64,000 nucleotides of DNA from Actinomadura luteofluorescens (GCF_013409365.1 NZ_JACCBA010000001.1:6572001-6636000); one strand, 5' to 3'; counted from the first letter of the stretch, positions 25,983 through 36,217 are shown. The notes: generated by a model not told the origin, from the letters alone. A program made the numbers and translations.

Positions 25983-26618
25983 ATGGAGCTGGAGAAGGTC
26001 TTCAAGGTGGGCATCGGCGGCCCGGTCGGGAGCGGCAAGACGGCGCTGATCGAGGCGCTGGTCCCGCGGCTGCGGACGCTGGGCCGCCAGGTCGGTGTGA
26101 TCACCAACGACATCTACACGCAGGAGGACGCCGAGCACGTCCGCCGCACCCTGGCCGGGACGCTCGACCCCGAGCGGATCGTGGGGGTCGAGACGGGGGC
26201 GTGCCCGCACACCGCCGTCCGCGACGACCCGACCATGAACCTGGCGGCGGCGGCCGAGCTGCTCGACCGCTTCCCCGAAGTCGACCTGCTGCTGTTCGAG
26301 AGCGGCGGCGACAACCTCACGCTCACGTTCAGCCCGGCGCTGGCCGACGTGTTCATCTTCGTCCTGGACACCGCCGAGGGCGAGAAGATGCCGCGCAAGC
26401 GCGGCCCCGGCACCACCGACTCCGACCTGCTGGTCATCAACAAGATCGACATCGCGCCGTACGTCCGCACCGACCTCTCGGTGATGGAGCGGGACGCGCG
26501 GGCGGTGCGCGGCGAGGGCCCGGTCGCGCTGACCGACTGCCTCGCCGGGACCGGCGTCGCGGACGTCGTCGACTTCATCGAGGCGCGGGCGGGAGCGGCG
26601 TGTACCTCGCCGGTGTAG
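25983..26618 (+). CDS. ureG: Urease accessory GTPase UreG
   Basis: 211 aa SIMIBI GTPase. P-loop [14 protein letters not shown], the metal-binding Cys-Pro-His in [22 protein letters not shown] and the base-recognition NKIDIAPYV are all present. It hydrolyses GTP to drive nickel delivery. No His-rich N-terminal extension, so nickel must be supplied by another protein, plausibly the CbiX-like gene product. ATG with GGAGC site. Confidence 0.97.
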   Translation: MELEKVFKVGIGGPVGSGKTALIEALVPRLRTLGRQVGVITNDIYTQEDAEHVRRTLAGTLDPERIVGVETGACPHTAVRDDPTMNLAAAAELLDRFPEVDLLLFESGGDNLTLTFSPALADVFIFVLDTAEGEKMPRKRGPGTTDSDLLVINKIDIAPYVRTDLSVMERDARAVRGEGPVALTDCLAGTGVADVVDFIEARAGAACTSPV

Positions 26619-27568
26619 GGACGGTGGGCGGCTCAGGGGAGACCGACCGCCTCTCGCCCGAGCGGTACCTTCCCCGCTGGGTGCCCGAGCCGGTGCGGCG
26701 GCACGCCGGCGCCGTGGACATGCTCCCGGCCGGCAGCCCCGGCAAGGTCGGCCTCCTCGACCTGCGGTTCGAGCTGATCGGCGGCCGGACGGAGTTGACC
26801 GGCCACTACCAGAAGGCGCCGCTGCACATCACCCGGCCCCTGCACCCCGATCCCGGGGTGCCGGACCTGCCGTACGTCATGCTCATGTCGTCCGGAGGCG
26901 GGGTCCTCCAGGGGGACCGCTACCGCGTCGACGTCTCCTGCGGCGCGGGCGCGTCCGTGCACGTGACCACCCAGGGCGCCACCCGGCTCTACCGGATGGA
27001 GCAGGACTACGCCACGCAACTCGTCGGTCTCTCCGCGGGCCCCGGCGGCTACCTGGAGTACCTGCCGGACACGACGATCCCCTTCGGCGGAACCCGCTTC
27101 TACCAGCACCTCGCCGTCAACGCCCATCCCGACTCCACCGTCCTCGTGGGCGAGACGCTGCTGGCCGGACGCCTCGCCCGCGGGGAACGGCACGCCTACA
27201 CGGCGTACTGCAGCGACGTCGAGGTGCACGACACCACGGGACGGCTGCTGTTCGCCGATCCGCTCCACCTGGTGCCGGAGGAACGGGCGGTGACCGGCCC
27301 CGCGGTGATGGACGACTTCGGGGTGCTGGCGTCCCTGTACGTCGTCACCGGCCAGAAGCCCGCGCAGGCCGTGGCCGACGCGATGCACGAGGCGCTCGCC
27401 CGCACGGGGCTGCGGGCCGGGGCCAGCGTCCTGCCGGGTGACCGGGGTGCCTGGGCGCGCGTCCTGGGGGAGCGGTCGCCGGAGGTCGAGGCCGCCTTCA
27501 TGCAGGTATGGGACGCCGTCCGCCGGCTGCTGCTGGGCGTGCCCGCCCCCGCGCGGCGCAGGTGGTGA
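26600..27568 (+). CDS. ureD: Urease accessory protein UreD/UreH
   Basis: About 322 aa. UreD features include [34 protein letters not shown], the [14 protein letters not shown] motif, [12 protein letters not shown] and [11 protein letters not shown]. It binds apo-urease and channels nickel. GTG 26600 (GGGAG upstream, 19-base overlap with ureG) is preferred; GTG 26624 is possible. It overlaps the first crcB gene by GTGA, so fluoride channel genes appear to be co-transcribed. Confidence 0.93.
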   Translation: MYLAGVGTVGGSGETDRLSPERYLPRWVPEPVRRHAGAVDMLPAGSPGKVGLLDLRFELIGGRTELTGHYQKAPLHITRPLHPDPGVPDLPYVMLMSSGGGVLQGDRYRVDVSCGAGASVHVTTQGATRLYRMEQDYATQLVGLSAGPGGYLEYLPDTTIPFGGTRFYQHLAVNAHPDSTVLVGETLLAGRLARGERHAYTAYCSDVEVHDTTGRLLFADPLHLVPEERAVTGPAVMDDFGVLASLYVVTGQKPAQAVADAMHEALARTGLRAGASVLPGDRGAWARVLGERSPEVEAAFMQVWDAVRRLLLGVPAPARRRW

Positions 27569-28092
27569 CACCGGCCGTGGGGGATCAGGGGAGGCCGGCC
27601 GGGCGCCTGCTCCGCCGCGAGGTGGCCGAGGCCACCGTCCTGGACCGGCACAGGAAGGGGCCGCCCCGCCACCCGGGGATCAAGCCGCGCGCGCTGCTCG
27701 ACGTCGCGATCGGAGGGGCCGTCGGGGCCCTGGCGCGTGACCTGCTCATCAAGGCGATGCCCGGCGCGCAGCACGGCTTCCCTTGGGGGACCCTCCTGGT
27801 GAACATGCTGGGCTGCCTGTTCATCGGAATCCTGACGTCGTACCTGCTCAAGGGCAAGCCGCACCCCGTCGCCCGGCCGCTGCTGGTGACCGGGTACCTG
27901 GGCGGGTTCACCACGTTCTCCCACCTCATCGATGGAGTCCACGCCCTCGGCCGCGCCGGGGCCTGGGACCAGAGCGTCGTCTACGCGGTGGCCAGCGTGG
28001 CGGGCGGCTGGATCGCGGTCGCCGCCGGTCTCTGGGGCGGACGGCTCCTGCCGTACCGCCCGCTCCGGCCGGAGGGCGGCGCGCCGACATGA
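27565..28092 (+). CDS. crcB: Fluoride channel CrcB/Fluc, first copy
   Basis: About 175 aa. After a charged N-terminal extension of about 45 residues comes the four-helix Fluc fold with GGAVGALARDLL, FPWGTLLVNMLGCLFIG and GYLGGFTTFSHL. These motifs line the fluoride pore and the central sodium site. Paired with the next gene, it may form a heterodimeric channel. GTG overlaps the ureD stop. No fluoride riboswitch is seen; expression would follow the urease genes. Confidence 0.93.
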   Translation: MTPAVGDQGRPAGRLLRREVAEATVLDRHRKGPPRHPGIKPRALLDVAIGGAVGALARDLLIKAMPGAQHGFPWGTLLVNMLGCLFIGILTSYLLKGKPHPVARPLLVTGYLGGFTTFSHLIDGVHALGRAGAWDQSVVYAVASVAGGWIAVAAGLWGGRLLPYRPLRPEGGAPT

Positions 28093-28445
28093 TCGCCCTG
28101 CTGGTGCTCGCCGGAGGGGCGTGCGGCGCCATGCTCCGCTTCGTCCTCGACACGATGGTCAAGCATCGGTTCGGCAAGGCGTTCCCTTGGGGGACGCTGA
28201 CGGTCAACCTCCTCGGCACCGGAGTCCTGGGCGCCCTGCACGGCGTGACCACGAGCGCGGTACCCGACGGTCTGGTCGGCACGGGCTTCTGCGGCGCGCT
28301 CACCACGTTCAGCACCTTCGAGCTGGACACCGTCCACCTCTTCCAGGACGGGAAGTACGCCAGAGGCGCGGCGAACGTGCTCGTCTCCCTGGGGCTGGGC
28401 ATCGGCGTCTTCAGCCTCCTGTACGCCGCGTTCCAAGCGGTCTGA
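28089..28445 (+). CDS. crcB: Fluoride channel CrcB/Fluc, second copy
   Basis: 118 aa, compact Fluc without extension: GGACGAMLRFVLD, FPWGTLTVNLLGTGVLG and CGALTTFSTFELD. ATGA overlap with the first copy. Two adjacent divergent crcB copies are usual in actinobacteria and fit a hetero-dimer with opposed subunits. Confidence 0.93.
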   Translation: MIALLVLAGGACGAMLRFVLDTMVKHRFGKAFPWGTLTVNLLGTGVLGALHGVTTSAVPDGLVGTGFCGALTTFSTFELDTVHLFQDGKYARGAANVLVSLGLGIGVFSLLYAAFQAV

Positions 28446-28462
28446 CGCGGCCGTCCATACCG

Positions 28463-30382
28463 ATGGGCGCTACACGAGCCGACGTGGGGAACTGGCTGAG
28501 CCGGGCGCTCTCGGTGTCCAAGGCGCCCGTGCCCTGGATCGACGCGATCCGCGCGGCGGTCGCGTTCGGCGTGGTGATCGCGGTGGCGCTGTCCCTGGAC
28601 GAGCCCCGCGCCGGGCTTCTCGCCGCGGCCGGCATGGTCCTGGCGACGATGCGGCCCAGCACCGGCCCGTACCGGTCGAGGGCGCTCGGCCTCGTCGTCC
28701 AGCAGCTGGCGGGCGCGGCGGGCCTGGTGGTCGGCCAGCTCGCCCACGGGCACGGCTGGGGGACGGTGACGATGACGACCGCGGTCGCCCTGCTCTCCGG
28801 GCTGGTCAGCTCGATCGGCAACGTCGTGTCGGCGGCCTCGCTGGCGCTGCTGTTCATGAACGTGATCGGCACTGGACTGCCCCAGCTCGGGGCGTGGTGG
28901 CTCCCTCCGCTCTGCCAGCTAGCGGGCGGGGCCTTCTACCTCGCCCTGGCGGTGCTGAGCTGGCGGGTGTGGAGCCGGCGTCCGGGCCCCGAGCACCGGG
29001 CCGTCGCCGACGTCTACGCCAGGGCCGCTGACCTGATCGACGTCGCCCGCCACCCGGGCGAGGCCCGGCTCGCGCTCAGCATGGCGGTGGACAGCGCCCA
29101 GGACGCGCTGATGTGCCACCGCGTCCGGGGGAAGGAGAGCTGGGGCGAGGAGGCGCGGTGGCTGGTCGCCATGCTCAACGCGGCCTCCCCCTTGATGGAG
29201 GCGCTCACCCTGCTCATCCGGTCCGCGCGGCCCGCGCCGCCGGGGCTGTCCGAGGAGGTGCGGCAGATCGCGGACGCCGTCCGGAGCGGCAAACGGGACG
29301 CGGAGATCCCGCCGTTCCGGGGCGACCCGGAGTTCTCGCGGCCCGTCGAGTACGCCCGGCGGCGGCTGTCGGAGACGCACCCGGAGGACCCCGACTGGCT
29401 CGGACTCCCGAAGCCCCTGCCGACCCGGGCGTACCGGGCCGCCCAGCTGGCCCTCACCTCCGCCGCGGCCTGGCGGTACGGGCTGCGGCTGGCCCTGTGC
29501 ATGGCGATCGCCTCGGCGTTCGTCGAGTTCCCGGGCGTCCTGCACGACCTCTGGATCCCCACGGTGCATTCCATCTGGCTTCCGCTGACGGTCGCGGTGG
29601 TCCTCAAGCCCGACTTCGGCTCGGTCTTCGTCCGGTCCCTGCTGCGGGCGGTGGGTACGTTCGTCGCGGCCGTCCCCACCCTGCTGGTGCTGGTGGCCGT
29701 CCCCCGCGGCTGGGCCGCGGTCCCGCTCGCGGCGTTCTTCGGCGGGCTGATCCCGGTGCTGAAGGCCAGGTCCTATGCGATGCGGACGGTCGCGGTCACC
29801 CCGCTGATGCTCTTCCTGTTCGACCTGACCTCGCCGCAGCCCTCCGGCGAGCTGGTGCTGGCCCGGCTGTCCGACACCCTCCTCGGCTGCCTGATCGTGC
29901 TGGTGTTCGGCTACGCCCTCTGGCCGGGGAGCCGCCGGATCCGCATCGGCGAGCGGTTCGCCGCCGGGTTCCGGGCGCTCGCCGACTACCTCGACGAGGC
30001 CTTCACCGGGTCCCGGGACGTCCGGGCCCGCGACCGGCGCGCGCTGCACCGCAGCCTCGACGCCGTCCGGGTCGACCTGCGGCAGGTCCAGGCCGAACCG
30101 CCGCCGGCGAGCCGCACGGGCGCCGCCTGGTGGCCGGTCCTGGGCGCGCTCGACGCGCTCGTGGACACCGTCACCGCCGCCTCCGTCAGGGTCCGCAGAG
30201 GCGCCGAGCCGCCGCCGGAGCAGGCGGTCGGGGCGATGGCGGCGGACCTGCGGGAGATGGCCGCGGCGGTCCGCGACGGACGGCCGCCGCGGGCACCGGA
30301 CCTGCCCGACCTGCCGGGCGAGGACGTCCTCGGTGAGGCGGCGGCCCAGACCCGCCGCCTGCGCAGGACCCTTCCGTTGTGA
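28463..30382 (+). CDS. FUSC-family inner-membrane transporter
   Basis: About 639 aa. Two hydrophobic bundles of about five to six helices (roughly residues 25-175 and 330-485) flank a soluble region, and a soluble C-terminal tail follows. This is the duplicated FUSC/aromatic-acid-exporter layout (PF13515-type). The substrate is unknown; relatives export aromatic acids or toxic compounds. ATG 28463 is 17 bases after crcB, so it is likely in the same transcript. The stop is 13 bases from the convergent ammonium transporter. Confidence 0.8.
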   Translation: MGATRADVGNWLSRALSVSKAPVPWIDAIRAAVAFGVVIAVALSLDEPRAGLLAAAGMVLATMRPSTGPYRSRALGLVVQQLAGAAGLVVGQLAHGHGWGTVTMTTAVALLSGLVSSIGNVVSAASLALLFMNVIGTGLPQLGAWWLPPLCQLAGGAFYLALAVLSWRVWSRRPGPEHRAVADVYARAADLIDVARHPGEARLALSMAVDSAQDALMCHRVRGKESWGEEARWLVAMLNAASPLMEALTLLIRSARPAPPGLSEEVRQIADAVRSGKRDAEIPPFRGDPEFSRPVEYARRRLSETHPEDPDWLGLPKPLPTRAYRAAQLALTSAAAWRYGLRLALCMAIASAFVEFPGVLHDLWIPTVHSIWLPLTVAVVLKPDFGSVFVRSLLRAVGTFVAAVPTLLVLVAVPRGWAAVPLAAFFGGLIPVLKARSYAMRTVAVTPLMLFLFDLTSPQPSGELVLARLSDTLLGCLIVLVFGYALWPGSRRIRIGERFAAGFRALADYLDEAFTGSRDVRARDRRALHRSLDAVRVDLRQVQAEPPPASRTGAAWWPVLGALDALVDTVTAASVRVRRGAEPPPEQAVGAMAADLREMAAAVRDGRPPRAPDLPDLPGEDVLGEAAAQTRRLRRTLPL

Positions 30383-30395
30383 CGGACGGGCGCGT

Positions 30396-31610
<1,215 letters not shown>

Positions 31611-31780
31611 GCCCAACTCCTGGCTTCAGGGGACGCCATTGAGGTATGGGCACGCGGTGAGCACGTGAAACACTCCGGGGGAGTGCCCTGGACAAAATTA
31701 CGCCCATCGGCCTTTACCCCGGGTCTACCTGGCCGGACTTTTCCTTCCTTTCGATTCTGTGACGTTTCTGTAAGCCCGGT

Positions 31781-32227
31781 TCAGCGGGTGGGGTCGCCGG
31801 GGCCGACCGCCGGACCGTGGTCGAAGGTGAAGCGCGGCCCGGGCAGGCCGCCGGACCGGGCCGCCGGCGCCTCCGCCGGACGCCGCTCGCCCAGACTCTC
31901 GGCGACCCGGTTCCGGTCGTCCCAGCCGTTGGTGTCCATGTGGAAGTCCTGGATCGCCCGGGACAGCGCGAGGGCGTGCTCCAGGGAGAGGTCCGTGGCG
32001 TTCTCCGACGCGGTGTGGTGGACCACGATGTGGTCGGGAGCCCTGTTCAGCACGGTCGCCTCCACTCTGGGGGGCCGGGCCAGCCACTCGGCGCGGGGGT
32101 GGACGAGGGGCGTGGCCTGCGCCGAGGCCGGGCCGGGCGGCCGGGCCGCCGGGACGAGCAGCGCGCCGCCCATGATCATGGTGCTCTTGAGCAGGGTGCG
32201 GCGGGGGAGATGTGCGTGCGCGGCCAT
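31781..32227 (-). pseudogene. C-terminally truncated N-acetylmuramoyl-L-alanine amidase/PGRP-like protein
   Basis: 148 codons. A Tat-type signal (RRTLLKSTMIMGGALL) leads to the start of an amidase-2/PGRP domain: IVVHHTASENATDLSLEHALALSRAIQDFHMDTNGWDD. The first zinc-ligand His region is present. In intact relatives the domain continues for over 100 residues with the remaining zinc ligands; here similarity stops after NGWDD and 45 unrelated residues follow. It is probably a broken gene, or less likely a small secreted binding protein. Confidence 0.6.
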
Positions 32228-32337
32228 GAGCGTTCCCCCCCCAGATGTTGATCAGCTTGAAAGGCGACACCTGACCGGAAGATAACCGATAAAAACATGT
32301 GCTTGTTGGGGGGCGCGGGCGCTGTTAGCTTCACCCG

Positions 32338-33357
32338 GTGGACCACATGCGTGCACAGGCGGAGGCGATCGAGGACTTCGCGGCGGTTCTGCGGGAACTG
32401 CGGGAATCAGTGGGCAACCCGCCTTTCCGGGAGATGTCCGGAAGGTCGGGAGCGATCTCGCACACGACGCTGCACGAGGCCACGAAGGGCAACCGGCTCC
32501 CGAGCTGGGGCACCACCGTCGAGTTCGTCAAGGCCTGCGGCGCGGACCCGGCGGCGTACCGCGAACGCTGGGAGCGGGCGAACCTGGCGGTCAGGTCGGC
32601 GAGCGCCGGGAGGCCCCCGACGGCCGCGCTCGAAGCCTCCGCCCCGAGCGCCGTGGAAGCCCAGGCCGTGCACATCGCCGTCGAGCCGACGGAGGGCGCG
32701 GCGGAGGGCGAGACCTCGGTGCCCCTGCCCGTCGCGCCACCACCAGGGAGGCCCGCGGGGGACGTCCAGGCGTTCTTTCCCGCTCCGAAGCGCCGGGCGC
32801 GGTTCCGGCTGGGCAGCCCGGGCGCGGTCGCGCTGGGGGCGGCGGTCATCGGCACGTGGGCGGTGGTCCTCATCGTGATGAACGGCGACTCCGGCAAGGA
32901 CGGCATGGAGGAGTACGGCAACCGCTCGAAGAACGCGCTCACTCCGGCGGACTGCCCCGTCCAGGCGACCAACCCGGCACCGTCCTCGCCGAGGCACAAG
33001 GGCGACGCCGCCAAGTTCGTCGCGGACATCACGCTGCCCGACTGCACCCGCGTCGGCACCGGCCGGAACATCACCAAGGTATGGCGGCTCAAGAACATCG
33101 GAACGGTCCCATGGGACGGCTACTCGCTGCGCCGCCTCGACCTCCCGCAGAAGGCCGACGACTGCCAGACCATCTCCGACGTGCCGATCGCCGACACGGA
33201 GCCGGGCCACGAGGTCGACATCCGCACCGACATCACCACGCCCAGGAAGCCCGGCTTATGCTACGTGCGGTTCAAGATGGTGGACGGCACGGGGAAGGTC
33301 GCGTTCCCCGGGAACCGTCCGGTCAACTTCCAGGTCATCGTCGTGGGGCCGCCGTGA
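32338..33357 (+). CDS. HTH - transmembrane - NBR1 Ig-like domain protein
   Basis: 339 aa. An N-terminal helix-turn-helix-like region (about 1-85) has the FREMSGRSGAISHTTLHEATKGNRLPSW pattern of XRE-type domains in actinobacteria. A Pro/Glu-rich linker, one membrane segment (about 163-182) and an extracytoplasmic NBR1/FW-type Ig-like domain (about 240-335: ITKVWRLKNIGTVPWDG) follow. NBR1-like domains are best known from autophagy receptors; the bacterial role is unknown. GTG 32338 or ATG 32347 is the start. A terminator follows directly. Confidence 0.8.
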   Translation: MDHMRAQAEAIEDFAAVLRELRESVGNPPFREMSGRSGAISHTTLHEATKGNRLPSWGTTVEFVKACGADPAAYRERWERANLAVRSASAGRPPTAALEASAPSAVEAQAVHIAVEPTEGAAEGETSVPLPVAPPPGRPAGDVQAFFPAPKRRARFRLGSPGAVALGAAVIGTWAVVLIVMNGDSGKDGMEEYGNRSKNALTPADCPVQATNPAPSSPRHKGDAAKFVADITLPDCTRVGTGRNITKVWRLKNIGTVPWDGYSLRRLDLPQKADDCQTISDVPIADTEPGHEVDIRTDITTPRKPGLCYVRFKMVDGTGKVAFPGNRPVNFQVIVVGPP

Positions 33358-33358
33358 C

Positions 33359-33387
33359 CCCCCGCCGTGGAGGGGCCACGGCGGGGG
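33359..33387. terminator. Bidirectional terminator hairpin
   Basis: Perfect 12-bp stem CCCCCGCCGTGG with a 5-base loop between the convergent NBR1-domain gene and the SpoIID-domain gene. Confidence 0.75.
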
Positions 33388-33409
33388 GCGGGCCGGACTG
33401 CCCGAGGGA

Positions 33410-34363
33410 TCAGGAGAGGGTGATCCCGCTGTAGTAGGCGTTGAGGATCCTGGAGTAGCTCCAGCCCGCCTCGGCCTTGTCGCGGGAGCCGTACTGCGAC
33501 ATCCAGTCCCCGGTGACCCAGCCGCCGCACGCCGTCGTCGTGGAGCAGTAGTGGGCCTCGAGGATCTTTCCGCCGCGGGTCATGCGGGTGCCCCACGTCG
33601 CGTCCACCGCGGAGCTCGTCGACGCCTTGGCGGAGCCGGGCTTGTAGACCTGGCTCGACGTGGTGTCGTAGACGTCGAAGCACTGGCCGCCCGACGTCGT
33701 GCGGGTCGAGTGCAGCGCCCAGTACCAGCCGTAGCTCTTGACGGCCATCGCGCCGGCCTTGAGGGACTCCGCGGGCCAGCTCGACACCCACTCGTTGGGC
33801 AGGACGTCCTTGACGTAGGTCTTGAACGCCACCCGGTCCACCCGGCCGAGCGACACCCGGTACACGAGGATCGTGGAGGGGAGCGTGCTGTCGGTGCCGT
33901 CGGTCTTGCATCCGGTCGGCGGCGTCGAGCTCAGGAACTGGTGGGAGGCGTTCTGGTTCTTGAGGGTGGCGTTGAGGTTGCCCTTGGCGCCGGCCTTGAA
34001 GTCCTGGTAGCTGCCGCCGTAGTTGCTGTTGTAGTAGACGCGGACGGTCTTGCCGCTGTTGTTCCAGACGGAGGCGGCGTTGTTCTTGACGCACAGGCCC
34101 TTGCCGTTGCCGTCGCCTTTGAAGTCGTAGCAGGAGGGCTGTGTGGTGCCGTAGTCGGCGATGGAGCCGGTGAAGTCGGAGATCGAGCCCTGGTTGTCGC
34201 TGTTGTAGTAGTAGCAGAACTCGCCGCTGTCGCACTTGCCGTCGCGGGACGCCGCCGAGGCGGGGGAGGCCGGGACCAGTGCGGCCCCGCCGAGAGCCGT
34301 CGCGGCGGTCGCCGCGGTGAGCCGCGAGATCACTCGCGCGCTTCGTTTCGACACAGTCGTCAT
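33410..34363 (-). CDS. Secreted inhibitor-I36 domain - SpoIID/LytB domain protein
   Basis: 317 aa. A signal peptide (1-39) precedes a peptidase inhibitor I36/beta-gamma-crystallin-like module (about 40-140; CDSGEFCYYYNSDNQGS, SIADYG, YNSNYGGSYQDF). The SpoIID/LytB domain (about 165-315) has VLPNEWVSSWPAESLKAGAMAVKSYGWY. SpoIID-type proteins cut denuded glycan strands of peptidoglycan. The I36 module is encoded by DNA identical to that in the next gene upstream. ATG 34363 has a GGGATGA site. Confidence 0.88.
   Translation of the reverse strand: MTTVSKRSARVISRLTAATAATALGGAALVPASPASAASRDGKCDSGEFCYYYNSDNQGSISDFTGSIADYGTTQPSCYDFKGDGNGKGLCVKNNAASVWNNSGKTVRVYYNSNYGGSYQDFKAGAKGNLNATLKNQNASHQFLSSTPPTGCKTDGTDSTLPSTILVYRVSLGRVDRVAFKTYVKDVLPNEWVSSWPAESLKAGAMAVKSYGWYWALHSTRTTSGGQCFDVYDTTSSQVYKPGSAKASTSSAVDATWGTRMTRGGKILEAHYCSTTTACGGWVTGDWMSQYGSRDKAEAGWSYSRILNAYYSGITLS
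33941..34243. repeat. 303-bp exact direct repeat, copy 1
   Basis: Base-for-base identical to 34875-35177, 934 bases away in the same orientation. It encodes the whole inhibitor I36 module in the SpoIID-domain gene. Sequence on either side is clearly different between the two genes. Confidence 0.9.
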
Positions 34364-34388
34364 CCCCTCTGGTGGAGGCCGCTGCGCT

Positions 34389-35279
34389 CTATCGGACGTT
34401 GTAGCCCTGGGAGTTCCAGAACGTGGTCGGGTTCGGGTTGTCCAGGGTCGGGTCGTTGACGCTCTTGGCCGCGTGCGTCTGCTGGCCGAGACGCATCTCG
34501 ACGTGGGTGTGGGCGGACGAGCTGGACGACACCCCGTGCCACGACTCGTCGGCGATGACCTGGCCGCGGCTGATCGACTGCCCCACCGCCAGCGAGGACC
34601 GCGGAGCGGTGTGCAGGTAGATCACCGTCTTGTTCGCCGAGGCGTTGTAGACGGAGATCGTGGACAGCCCCGAACCGCCGGTGGCCCCGCGCGCGATGTA
34701 GATGATCTTACCGGCGACCAGGGCGTGGACGTCGGAGCCGATGCCGCGGGCGATGTCGATGCCCTCGTGCCGTCCGGGCGTGGTGGTGTAGCCGTCGAAG
34801 CCGCAGGTGATGCTCCCGCCGCTCGCCGCGTACAGCCCGTAGGACATGTTCGTGCGCGCCGACGGCGAGAACTCGTGGGAGGCGTTCTGGTTCTTGAGGG
34901 TGGCGTTGAGGTTGCCCTTGGCGCCGGCCTTGAAGTCCTGGTAGCTGCCGCCGTAGTTGCTGTTGTAGTAGACGCGGACGGTCTTGCCGCTGTTGTTCCA
35001 GACGGAGGCGGCGTTGTTCTTGACGCACAGGCCCTTGCCGTTGCCGTCGCCTTTGAAGTCGTAGCAGGAGGGCTGTGTGGTGCCGTAGTCGGCGATGGAG
35101 CCGGTGAAGTCGGAGATCGAGCCCTGGTTGTCGCTGTTGTAGTAGTAGCAGAACTCGCCGCTGTCGCACTTGCCGTCCCGGGCCGCCGCCGAGGCGGGCG
35201 AGATGTAGACGGACGCCACTCCGCCGAGCGCGACGGCGCCGGTCGCCGTGGAGGTGAGGACCTTGGTGAGCTTGTTCAT
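34389..35279 (-). CDS. Secreted inhibitor-I36 domain - M23 metallopeptidase
   Basis: 296 aa. A signal peptide (1-32) is followed by an I36 module identical to that of the neighbouring protein and a C-terminal LytM/M23 peptidase (about 150-285). The zinc-binding motifs HEGIDIARG (HxxxD) and HTHVEM (HxH) are intact, so it should cleave peptide cross-bridges in the wall or another Gly-containing target. ATG 35279 has a GGAGAGA site. Separated from the SpoIID gene by 25 bases and likely co-transcribed. Confidence 0.92.
   Translation of the reverse strand: MNKLTKVLTSTATGAVALGGVASVYISPASAAARDGKCDSGEFCYYYNSDNQGSISDFTGSIADYGTTQPSCYDFKGDGNGKGLCVKNNAASVWNNSGKTVRVYYNSNYGGSYQDFKAGAKGNLNATLKNQNASHEFSPSARTNMSYGLYAASGGSITCGFDGYTTTPGRHEGIDIARGIGSDVHALVAGKIIYIARGATGGSGLSTISVYNASANKTVIYLHTAPRSSLAVGQSISRGQVIADESWHGVSSSSSAHTHVEMRLGQQTHAAKSVNDPTLDNPNPTTFWNSQGYNVR
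34875..35177. repeat. 303-bp exact direct repeat, copy 2
   Basis: Second copy of the identical I36-encoding segment, here in the M23-domain gene. Identity ends abruptly at the edges of the module. Recent duplication or gene conversion is the simplest cause. Confidence 0.9.
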
Positions 35280-35356
35280 GCCGTTCTCTCCTTCTGTTCT
35301 CGTTCCTGTTCTCGTTGCCTGTCTGTCGTCGTTGCCTGGTGTACGGACGGGACGGG

Positions 35357-36217
35357 TCAGCTGCGCTGGTACTCCTCCCAGGTGCGGATGGTGACCTTCG
35401 GGCCGTCGTCGGCGCCGCGGCCGGAGAGGCCGTTCAGGCCCAGGTAGTAGTCACCGGTCTGGTGCTGGGCCTGGCTTGACAGGTCGGTGTCGCTGATCGC
35501 GGCGGCGTGGATGTGCCACGGCCAGTCGCCCTGGGCGGGGCTGCGGACCCATGCCGCGAAGCCGACCAGGCGCAGCGCGCGGGCGACCGCGGTGCGTGTG
35601 GCGGAGTCCATCCCCTCCACCGAGACGTCCACGACGCCCCCGCCGTCGTGGGTGCCCGCGGAGGTGGGGTCGCCGCCGGGGTTGTAGGAGCCCTGGTCCA
35701 GCGCGAGGTCGCGGCCGAGCAGCCGCTCCGCCTCGGCCAGCATCTTCTGCGTCCGGGTGTTGACGACGACCCCGCCGGTGGACACGCGGGCACCCGGTTC
35801 GATGACGTGGTCGACCGTGAAGCGCCCGCTTCCGAGCTTGGCGAGCGACGTTCTTCCCGGCAGCCCGCTGGCGGCGAGACCGGTGTAGCCGAGCGACTTC
35901 TGGTACTTCGCGTAGGCGGCGATCGTGGTGGTGCCGAAGTAGCCGTCCACCCATGTGGCGTCGAGCAGGTTCCTGTCCCGCAGCGCCTGCTCGACGAGGA
36001 GCACGCCGGCCTTCGCGCCCGGCGTCAGCGTGTCGTCCGCCCGCCGCGGGTCGATCTGGGCCGCCTTGACGGTGGCCTCCATGTTCACGCTCGGCAGCGC
36101 CTGGAGGCCGGGGGCCTGGCCGCCGGCCGCATGGGCCGCGGGCGTCTCGGCCGGTCCGGTGAGGGAGGTGAGCAGGGTCGCCGTCACGACCGCGGCGGCG
36201 TACGAAGGCAGCTTCAT
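35357..36217 (-). CDS. Secreted peptidoglycan-binding and M15-like peptidase
   Basis: 286 aa. A signal peptide (1-30) is followed by a peptidoglycan-binding-like helical region (about 60-130: VEQALRDRNLLDATWVDGYFG). A D,D-carboxypeptidase/M15-like domain (about 150-260) has THDGGGVVDVSV (His and Asp ligands) and WPWHIHAA (HxH). It probably trims stem peptides in the wall. It is upstream of the two I36 proteins on the same strand, 77 bases away, forming a wall-hydrolase group. ATG 36217 has a GGAGACC site. Confidence 0.82.
   Translation of the reverse strand: MKLPSYAAAVVTATLLTSLTGPAETPAAHAAGGQAPGLQALPSVNMEATVKAAQIDPRRADDTLTPGAKAGVLLVEQALRDRNLLDATWVDGYFGTTTIAAYAKYQKSLGYTGLAASGLPGRTSLAKLGSGRFTVDHVIEPGARVSTGGVVVNTRTQKMLAEAERLLGRDLALDQGSYNPGGDPTSAGTHDGGGVVDVSVEGMDSATRTAVARALRLVGFAAWVRSPAQGDWPWHIHAAAISDTDLSSQAQHQTGDYYLGLNGLSGRGADDGPKVTIRTWEEYQRS

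Noticed and set aside
27450..27565. Fluoride riboswitch before the crcB genes
   Set aside because: There is no untranslated space: crcB1 overlaps ureD, and the sequence upstream is coding.
31657..31671. GlnR-box-like sequence upstream of amt (GTGAGCACGTGAAAC)
   Set aside because: Spacing and the second half-site do not fit the GTnAC-n6-GAAAC pattern, so it was not listed as a feature. GlnR control of amt is likely on general grounds but not shown here.
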